Under the pieces are notes generated by a model. That model had not been told where the DNA came from. It saw only the letters and a list, made by a program, of their open reading frames with translations, and did not search any database. Positions 50,052-56,182 of a stretch of 56,182 nt of DNA are shown piece after piece. The stretch's first letter is position 1. Each line of letters opens with the position of its first letter. The position numbers and the translations under genes were made by a program. Source of the stretch: DATFES01 sp035457725 (GTDB taxonomy: Bacteria; Pseudomonadota; Alphaproteobacteria; CACIAM-22H2); assembly GCA_035457725.1 (NCBI GenBank), contig DATIBC010000081.1, forward strand, positions 1-56,182. The letters are read 5' to 3'.

Positions 50052-52307
50052 ATGGCCGTAGCGCCGCTCAAGCTTCAGGTGCTCGGGGGATTCCGACTGT
50101 GGCGCGCCGACGGCTCGTCGGTCGACACGCTCGGCCGGAAGGAGCAGGCCCTATTGGTCTACCTGGCGCTGCATGATGGCCGACCGCAAACGCGCGACCG
50201 GCTCGCCAACATTCTGTGGAGCGACCGCGGCGAGCCGCAAGCGCGGCACAGCCTGCGTCAGAGCTTGACTGCGCTTCGGCGCGAGTTGCCCGATCCTGAC
50301 GGAGCAATCGTCGTTGCCGATCAGGAGACGATCGCTTTGCATTCTGGGACGATCGAAGTCGATCTCGCTCAGTTCATTCGCGCGGCGACGCAGCTGCCCG
50401 AACGGCCAGACGAGGCGGCACGGCTTTTCGTGGGCGACCTGCTGGAGGGCCTCGATGTCCGCTCCGATGAGTTCGACAACTGGCTGACCACCGAGCGATC
50501 CCGCTTGCACAATGTTGCCGCCACGGTATTCGCGCGCCTGGGCGCTTTTCGGTTGGCTGAGCATGACCACGACGCTGCCATTGCGGCTGCGCAGCAATTA
50601 TTGAACCTTGATCCAGTCGATGAAGGCGGGCACCGATTGCTGATGCGCTGCTATGCCGCGACCGGCCGACGATCGGCGGCACTCCGGCAGTTCAATATCT
50701 GCGCCGACCTCCTGGTCCGGCATTTTAATACCGCGCCCAGCGGTGATACCGTCCGTCTCTACGAAGCCATACGCGACGAAGTAACTGACTTGACGATGTC
50801 GCCGGCTCGGTCTTCGGGAGCCGCTCCGACGGCGACCGCCGGCAACGCCGGCGCTCTGGACCCTACGCTGCCTTCGCCAACCATCGCTATCGGATCGGTC
50901 GAACCGGTATTTGCCAGAACATCGAACGCGCCGCCAACCATCGGGAAGCCTCGCAAGCTGTTCTATATGGCGGTCGCGGCAGCGTTGCTGATCGCCGCAG
51001 GCGTCTGGCGATGGTTCGAAGATATCGACCTGATTTTCTTTCAGCCGTCATCGATCGCCCAGACAATCGATTCGGCGTTCCGCAGAAAGGCCGATATCGG
51101 CCGCATGCGGCATCCCCTGCCCGACAAACCGTCGATCGTCGTGCTGCCTTTCGAGAACTTGAGCAGCGACCCCGCCCAGGAGGTCCTCGTCGATGCGGTG
51201 AGCGAGGGAATCACGGTCGTGATGGCAAGCGTCGCCGAACTATTCGTCATCGATCGTAGCAGCGCGCTTTCGTTCAAGGGCCGTTCACTGCGCGTCAAGG
51301 ACGTCGCCGAGGAACTAGGAGTGCGCTACGTTTTGGAGGGCAGCGTTCAATCGTCGCGTGAACGCGTCCGCGTTTCGGCGCGTTTGATCGATGCGCTCAG
51401 CGGAGACACTCTGTGGGCAGACCGCTTCGACCCCATAGCCACCGACATCTTCAAGACCCTCGACGGGATAACGCTGCGTATCGTCACGGCCGTCCATGCG
51501 TCGATCAACGAGGGAGAACAGGAGCGGATCGCATTTGCTCACGGGACGCGGAACCTCGATGCCTGGCTGGCCGCGACACAAGGATTGCACCTTCTGCGTA
51601 AACTGACGCGCGCCGACACCGCACGCGCGCGCGAGCTTTACACACGGGCGCTCGAGGCCGACCCTGACTACGCGGGAGCATGGGACGGGTTGGGTTGGAC
51701 GTATTTTCTCGATGCATGGCAAGGCTGGTCGGCGGCAGACGAGGCGATGGGCAAGGCGCTGGAAAACGCGCAGCGCGCCATCGCGATCAATCCGACCCGT
51801 GGCCGCCCCTATGCGCTCCTCGGCGCGGTCACGATGATGTCCCGCGATCGCGACGCGGCGATCGTCTATTTCGAGCGCGCACGCACATATTCGCCGGGCG
51901 ACGCCGAGGCGGCCGCGCTAATCGCATATGCGCTGACCTATATGGGCGATCTTGACGGAGCCGAAGCATCAATCAACCAGGCAATTCGGCTCAGCCCCAA
52001 TGCGCCCGCGTGGTATCATTGGACACTGGCACGCGTCCGCCGTCTGCAGGGTCGTGCACCCCTCGCAATCGACATTCTCGAGCGCAAATTGAGGGGATTT
52101 CCCGAGTCAATCGCTCCGCGCATCGAGCTTGCATTGGCATACACCGAGGTCGGGCGACGGCAGGATGCGCGCGCGATGGCGGCCGAGATCCTGCGGATCA
52201 ATCCTCGCTATATCGTCGCGACGTGGGCCAATGCGCAGCCTTATGCCGATCAGGGCATCGTCCGCCGCGAAATGGAGTCGCTTCGCCTTGCCGGTTTTCC
52301 CGGATAG
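50052..52307 (+). CDS. Membrane-anchored BTAD/TPR transcriptional regulator
   Basis: A 751-residue multidomain protein. Residues ~5-100 form an OmpR/SARP-type winged helix (LQVLGGFRLWRADGSSVDTL; RQSLTALRREL). Residues ~100-245 are a bacterial transcriptional activator domain with EVDLAQFIRAA and YAATGRRSAALRQF. One membrane segment lies at ~303-322 (YMAVAAALLIAAGVW). It is followed by PSIVVLPFENLSSDPAQEVL (~358-377), the FlgO/TolB-N-like domain seen in CadC- and adenylate-cyclase-like regulators, and TPR units from ~500 to the end. The topology suggests a periplasmic sensor part coupled to DNA binding. Targets are unknown; the divergent radical SAM gene is a candidate. Confidence 0.87.
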   Translation: MAVAPLKLQVLGGFRLWRADGSSVDTLGRKEQALLVYLALHDGRPQTRDRLANILWSDRGEPQARHSLRQSLTALRRELPDPDGAIVVADQETIALHSGTIEVDLAQFIRAATQLPERPDEAARLFVGDLLEGLDVRSDEFDNWLTTERSRLHNVAATVFARLGAFRLAEHDHDAAIAAAQQLLNLDPVDEGGHRLLMRCYAATGRRSAALRQFNICADLLVRHFNTAPSGDTVRLYEAIRDEVTDLTMSPARSSGAAPTATAGNAGALDPTLPSPTIAIGSVEPVFARTSNAPPTIGKPRKLFYMAVAAALLIAAGVWRWFEDIDLIFFQPSSIAQTIDSAFRRKADIGRMRHPLPDKPSIVVLPFENLSSDPAQEVLVDAVSEGITVVMASVAELFVIDRSSALSFKGRSLRVKDVAEELGVRYVLEGSVQSSRERVRVSARLIDALSGDTLWADRFDPIATDIFKTLDGITLRIVTAVHASINEGEQERIAFAHGTRNLDAWLAATQGLHLLRKLTRADTARARELYTRALEADPDYAGAWDGLGWTYFLDAWQGWSAADEAMGKALENAQRAIAINPTRGRPYALLGAVTMMSRDRDAAIVYFERARTYSPGDAEAAALIAYALTYMGDLDGAEASINQAIRLSPNAPAWYHWTLARVRRLQGRAPLAIDILERKLRGFPESIAPRIELALAYTEVGRRQDARAMAAEILRINPRYIVATWANAQPYADQGIVRREMESLRLAGFPG

Positions 52308-52365
52308 CGCGCGTACCAGTCTTGGATGTCAATCGACACGTGACGAACGCATAACGTCCGCTGAC

Positions 52366-53271
52366 CTACGTTTTCTTGCGCGCGATGTCCTTGCGCAGCT
52401 TGGCGACGTCGACCGCCACGTGCCAGAAGGGCTGCTTGCCCTGCTCGACCCCGAGCGTGCTCATCGCTGAGTCACGGCCGGCGACGGTCGTAATCGAATA
52501 CGCTTTGCCGTCCTTGCGGCGGCGGCTCTCGTCGGTCGGCTCCGGAGCATCGGAGTCGTCCTTCGTGCTCCTGAACCACTCGATCATGACCTCGTGCGTG
52601 GCGATCTTTTTCGCGTAGTGCGCCAGCGGATCCGTCACACCACGCTCAACGATGAATTTCTCGACGCGCGCAAGATCCGGAACACTCTCGCGGATGGCCT
52701 TGGCGGTGGTCGCCTTTTCCCCGATCGTCAGTGTGTCGCGCTTGATGTAGTGCCACCACGACATCCCCTGAACCTTCGCCGCGCGGATCAGGTCGCCGAA
52801 GGTGTACATTGCCGCCGGATCGGCGCCGACGTTGCACCCTTCGAAATAAACATGCCCGACGTAAGTAGGACGGCGTCCGGCGAACGCGTCGCGGACCTCC
52901 TGCCCGTCAATGCGGTAGAACTGATCGAGGTCGATCGTTCCGGGCGCGCCGTGGGTGAAGACGATGAGTCTGGTGATTTTTTCGAATCCACCGATCAGCG
53001 CCACGAACTCGTCGAGTGTGTTGACGCCGCGCGCGGTCGCGCCGGGGTAGTGATTTTTCACCAGCAGCTTCACGTGCGACTCGCGGACGTTGCGCTCGCA
53101 GAACACCAGAAGGGTCTGGGTATTTGGCCGCCCCTTCGCCGGCGCGCGCTTTGGCGCTGCCTGGGCCAGCAGGTTCGCGGTGTCGACGACCTCTCCCGCC
53201 TCGAGCACTTCGTCGGTGGCAACGATGTCCTCGTCGTCCAGGACCGAGCCAGGCGGTGCGCGCTCGGTCAT
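52366..53271 (-). CDS. Predicted caspase-fold (clan CD-like) protein with His/Cys dyad
   Basis: A 301-residue protein I cannot assign to a named family. After an acidic ~50-residue leader, a hydrophobic strand ends in His107 (ITRLIVFTHGAPG) and the next strand in Cys146 (GHVYFEGCNVGADP). His-Gly after one strand and Cys after the following strand is the pattern of clan CD peptidases, including caspases, CHAT and DUF4347 domains. This suggests a cysteine protease or a related self-processing domain; activity is inferred. The C-terminal ~60 residues are Lys/Arg-rich. No signal peptide. It starts 9 bp after the larger gene on the same strand, so the two are co-transcribed. Confidence 0.6.
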   Translation of the reverse strand: MTERAPPGSVLDDEDIVATDEVLEAGEVVDTANLLAQAAPKRAPAKGRPNTQTLLVFCERNVRESHVKLLVKNHYPGATARGVNTLDEFVALIGGFEKITRLIVFTHGAPGTIDLDQFYRIDGQEVRDAFAGRRPTYVGHVYFEGCNVGADPAAMYTFGDLIRAAKVQGMSWWHYIKRDTLTIGEKATTAKAIRESVPDLARVEKFIVERGVTDPLAHYAKKIATHEVMIEWFRSTKDDSDAPEPTDESRRRKDGKAYSITTVAGRDSAMSTLGVEQGKQPFWHVAVDVAKLRKDIARKKT

Positions 53272-53280
53272 CGGCGCCGC

Positions 53281-54965
53281 TCAGGCGATTCGAGGATTGA
53301 ACATCGCCGCATATGCGGTGGCGCGCTCCTTGGCGTCGTCGATCTGACCCAGCGCCTCGAGCGCCAGCTCGAGCTTTTCGTTCTCGAGCGTTTTGGCGCG
53401 CGCCGCGGCGAGCTGCACCTCCATCGCATAGTTGTCGAGCGCGTCGGATTCGCCGAGCAGCGCCTCGACGAGCACGCTGTCGGTGCGCATTGTAATCTCC
53501 GACTCCTTCATCACCACGCCGTGTACCTTGTGCCGCTCGTTCGCCTGCTCGAGCGGCCCGCGCCGGAAGCGATAGAACAGCTTGCCGGAGGGCGGCGGAT
53601 ACTCGCCGTTGACCGGATTCGCCGGGTCGGGGCCGGACCAGCTCTGTCCATCGTTTGCGACGGTGAACGTCTCGAGCACCTTCACCGGCAGGTCGCGGCG
53701 GTCCATCACCACGCCGACGAGCTTGAGGATTTGCTGCGCCACCGGATCGACGCGGGCCGGCAGCAGCACCTCGGCGAGCAGCCCACGCAGGCCGGGGAGG
53801 GGCACCTCGCGCCAGGAGTCTGGCAGACCATTGGTGAAGCCGATGCGCACGTCCTTGAGATGGATCTTCGTGGCGTAGGTCTGGTTGAGCTCGCGGAAGA
53901 CGAAGTTCAGTACCCGCCGCATGTTGGCGTTCTTGATCTCGCGCTCGATGACCGTCTCCTCGCCAGTCTGCTCGGTGCGCTCCGAGCTCGAAGTGACCGT
54001 CGTCTCGCGCTTAGCCGAAGCCTGGTTGGCGTGCTCGCTGACCGCGTTGTTGACGCTCTTCGAGAACTCCTCGCGGCCGGACTGGTACTCGCCGGCAGCA
54101 CCGCCCGAGACTTTGGCGCTGCCCCAGCCCCACGATGCCTTTGCCTCGGCCTCGACGTGCCAGCTTTCCTTGGATGACTGCGTTTTCTTGTCGGTGGTTT
54201 CGCTCATCACTGTGTCGGCGAATTTGCTGCTCGCCTCGCTGTGGTGCGAATCGACGATGCTCGATCCCTCCTTGATCGTCTCCTGGGTCGAGCGCCAGGT
54301 CTTCATGCTGATCGTCGTCGCCTCGCCGGGCATAAGCGTGAACGTCTTGACGGTGCGCCCAAGACCGTAGTCGCCGAGGAATGAGCTGACGCCGTAGAAC
54401 TCGACGATGAACAGCGCCGGCTTGGGCGGGATCTTTGGGTCGATCTCGGTCTCGGTCACGCCACCGCCCCATTTCGGCGTGAGCACGACCAGCGTACCGG
54501 TGTCGCGCAGGCGGCGCACCGATTCGGCCAGGCGATCGGCGAGGCGCTCGGGCTCAACCTCCGGGGTCGGCATCACGGTCCGCGGACCTCGCGGCGCTGG
54601 TCCCTCGGTGGTCGGGCCTGTCGCGCGCGCCATCGCCATTGGCATAGCCGACCGTTCGGAGGCGATCTCGCGCACGCGACCGACCATCGTCGGCGGGACG
54701 CCGAGCCGGCCGAGCCGGCTGGTGAGGAAATTTACCGCGCGCGCCTCGTCGACGCGGACCGTGCCGGCGGCCGACGGGACGACGCCGGCCGCTTCGCCCA
54801 CCGCTTCGGGCACCGCGGAATCACGGAAGGCTGCCAATCGGCGTCGGCGATGCCTTCCAGCTTCGTGATCCGGCGGCCGGTGTGGCTGCCCGGCATCGGC
54901 ACGGAGTAATTGATCCGCGCCGCCTGACCGGGCGTTCCGTCGAAAGCAATTATGTTGTCGGGCAT
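53281..54965 (-). pseudogene. Large Ser/Thr/Glu-rich protein of unknown function, interrupted by a one-base frameshift
   Basis: Two frames together encode about 560 residues. The first starts at ATG 54965, with GGGGGAGG upstream, and reads MPDNIIAFDGTPGQAARINY as far as IADADW. The second continues with AAFRDSAVPEAVGEAAG from ~54834 to the stop at 53281. A missing base in a G-run (TGGCA, expected TGGGCA) explains the shift; it may be a true mutation or a sequencing error. The middle (~200-340) alternates polar and small residues with many Ser/Thr/Glu (ASWGWGSAKVSGGAAGEY, then SSSERTEQTGEETVIERE). KPALFIVEFYGVSSFLGDYG precedes it and FVFRELNQTY follows. The C-terminal ~80 residues are helical and charged. 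No signal peptide or named domain is recognised. Confidence 0.6.
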
Positions 54966-55623
54966 GCGCCGCCTCCCCCGGGCTGGGCGGCCGAATGCCC
55001 CGCATGCGGCCGCCGAACTTGGCGGGAGATTGTAGCTGGACTGCACCGGCCGAACTGTAAGCCAGGCCACAGGCAGCAACCGAATCATGCTCGAATTCTA
55101 CGGTTCCCCGGATGACCTTTTGGGCTTAGGTCAACCTTGTCGAAATTCTTGGACTTTGCAAAAACGAATAGCCCCGCCGTGGACGACCGACGGGGCTGCT
55201 ACCAACACTGGTTACGGCGACGTGCAGCCTACGAGACCAATACTCGAAAGTTTTGGCCGTTGAGGTGTAGATCGCGGACACGCAACTGGAATTATTTGCT
55301 CCTTTGCGCTCCTGCCCTGCCGATTCCTCGACAACGAGCAAGTCGTCGGCCCTTCCGTCGTAGAAATGGCGTCGCCCCTCGCTGAAATCAGGTAACACGA
55401 TGGCCCTTGCTCAGTTCTTAGTTCGGTTCTCGCCACGTCATACTCGGAACTTTAACGTCGAGATAACGGGAGCTCGGTTGCGAGACGAGCGCGGTCGTAT
55501 CGCGAGGGGGTAGACGGGCGCAAAAACCCTGCGCCGTTGAGGCTTCGATCACCCTCCAACGACGGTATCGCCCGATGACTAGTGCTTGCAGTGGGATTGG
55601 TTGTTATTTGCAATGGAACGCGG
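54966..55623. other. Noncoding stretch before the desaturase
   Basis: About 660 bases without a supported gene. Short frames on both strands (55126-55398 minus, 55137-55385 plus) have no family pattern. The stretch contains a strong minus-strand terminator at 55160-55197. The promoter for the large Ser/Thr-rich gene must lie near 54975-55100. Confidence 0.5.
55160..55197 (-). terminator. Rho-independent terminator, minus strand
   Basis: On the minus strand AGCCCCG (55197-55191) pairs with CGGGGCT (55176-55170), followed by ATTCG and a five-T run (55164-55160). It could end the desaturase transcript after a ~430-base untranslated tail, or end an unrecognised RNA in between. Confidence 0.6.
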
Positions 55624-56182
55624 CTATGTCTCGATGCCGTTCGCCATCCTGAAAGTCACCATTCGCTCCCGACGCTCATCCCACAAACGAAACGACAAGG
55701 CTTTGATGCCGCCCCAGACCGACAGTGTATGGGCGTCTTGAAGCGCCGGAATGGCGCGATAGCACGCCTCCAGCCGATAGTTCGGTACGCGGGGATTGAG
55801 ATGGTGGATGTGATGAAACCCGATGTTACCGGTAAACCACTGCAGCACGCGCGGCAATCGCAGATAGGATGATCCGCGCAGCGCGGCATCTTCATGACTC
55901 CACTGCGTTTTCCGTCGCCAGATCGCGTTCTCGAATTGATGCTGAACCGAAAATATCCAAACGCCGACGATCGACGCGACGATCAGGATCGGTAGCTGCA
56001 CAAGAAGCATTTGCTCGAAGCCGACCAAGGCTCCAATTCCAGCGTAAGCCGTCGCAAGCCCCAGGTTCGTCGCGTGCACGGAATTCCGCTCGCGTCGCCA
56101 CGCCCTTGGTGTATCGAATGGGACGCGGTAAAGCAGCAGAAAGATCAGTGGCGGCAAGGCGACTGCGGACAGCAGCGGATGA
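55624..56182 (-). CDS. Fatty acid desaturase (DesA-like), 5' end outside window
   Basis: The frame is open to the right edge, so the N-terminus and first His box are missing; about 185 residues are visible. Visible hallmarks are FSVQHQFENAIW, matching the HQFE-type second box of bacterial acyl-lipid desaturases, and WFTGNIGFHHIHHLNPRVPN with the third His box HHIHH. Two hydrophobic segments (PPLIFLLLYRV; LLVQLPILIVASIVGVWIF) flank these. The enzyme inserts double bonds into membrane acyl chains using a di-iron centre. The second box has Asn where many members have His or Asp, a common variant. The stop is at 55624-55626. Confidence 0.88.
   Translation of the reverse strand, partial: HPLLSAVALPPLIFLLLYRVPFDTPRAWRRERNSVHATNLGLATAYAGIGALVGFEQMLLVQLPILIVASIVGVWIFSVQHQFENAIWRRKTQWSHEDAALRGSSYLRLPRVLQWFTGNIGFHHIHHLNPRVPNYRLEACYRAIPALQDAHTLSVWGGIKALSFRLWDERRERMVTFRMANGIET

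Noticed and set aside
52594..54177. A 527-codon plus-strand frame opposite the Ser/Thr-rich gene
   Set aside because: Arg/His/Glu-rich antisense shadow; the minus-strand frame has ribosome site, operon context and patterned sequence.
1..56182. CRISPR arrays, tRNA, rRNA, riboswitch or prophage signals
   Set aside because: No spaced direct repeats, no T-loop/acceptor patterns, no recognised riboswitch core and no phage structural genes were seen on reading both strands; a tRNA or covariance-model scan could not be run.

Overview
The window is a G+C-rich, densely coding stretch of what looks like an alphaproteobacterial chromosome (Rhizobiales/Rhodospirillales type). This is inferred from gene content: two tripartite tricarboxylate transporter (TTT) systems with Bug-type binding proteins, a protocatechuate operon in the order pcaC-H-G-B, an alphaproteobacterial-style secreted ankyrin protein, and a BTAD/TPR regulator. 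No rRNA, tRNA, CRISPR array or complete insertion sequence was found. Base composition and codon use were judged by eye, not computed.

Layout. 1-2431 (+): hydroxyacid metabolism (tartronate semialdehyde reductase-type enzyme cut by the window edge, ankyrin protein, D-2-hydroxyacid dehydrogenase). 2425-4851 (-): transglutaminase-like protein, then an MBL-fold hydrolase and a NUDIX hydrolase coupled by a GTGA overlap. 4939-7943 (-): first TTT transporter (TctB-TctA-binding protein). 8297-17051 (-): a same-strand run dppA-B-C-D-F followed by pcaC-H-G-B, with a perfect hairpin between dppA and dppB. 17481-18723 (+): a chimeric relic, the first ~30 codons of aroQ joined to a TRAP permease (dctM) that has lost its start and an internal ~40-codon block. 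18634-19959 (-): MFS transporter overlapping the relic tail to tail. 20147-25084 (+): second TTT system (binding protein, enolase-superfamily enzyme, TctB, TctA, TIM-barrel isomerase), probably one catabolic operon. 25102-28237 (-): methyltransferase-like protein, a Cys/Met-metabolism PLP enzyme and a nitroreductase. 28955-33362 (+): RND efflux fusion protein and pump without an outer-membrane factor.

33566-45250 is the most distinctive region, a surface-glycan or conjugate cluster: GT4 glycosyltransferase, LpxL-like acyltransferase, ATP-grasp ligase, PaaK/CapK-type adenylate-forming enzyme, polysaccharide pyruvyl transferase, Wzx-type flippase, Asp/Asn beta-hydroxylase, and two tandem paralogues of an unfamiliar family whose motif order resembles circularly permuted ATP-grasp ligases. 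Its divergent promoter region is A+T-rich and carries a 16-bp palindrome. Four ligase-type enzymes beside a flippase and a hydroxylase suggest an amide- or amino-acid-decorated envelope product; the product is unknown.

45287-56182: hemerythrin protein (-); a noncoding stretch with two strong hairpins; a GNAT acetyltransferase beside a degenerate IS3-family transposase; a cobalamin-type radical SAM protein (-) divergent from a membrane-anchored BTAD-TPR regulator (+); a two-gene unit (-) encoding a caspase-fold-like protein with a His/Cys dyad and a large Ser/Thr-rich protein interrupted by an apparent one-base frameshift; and a fatty acid desaturase (-) running off the right edge.
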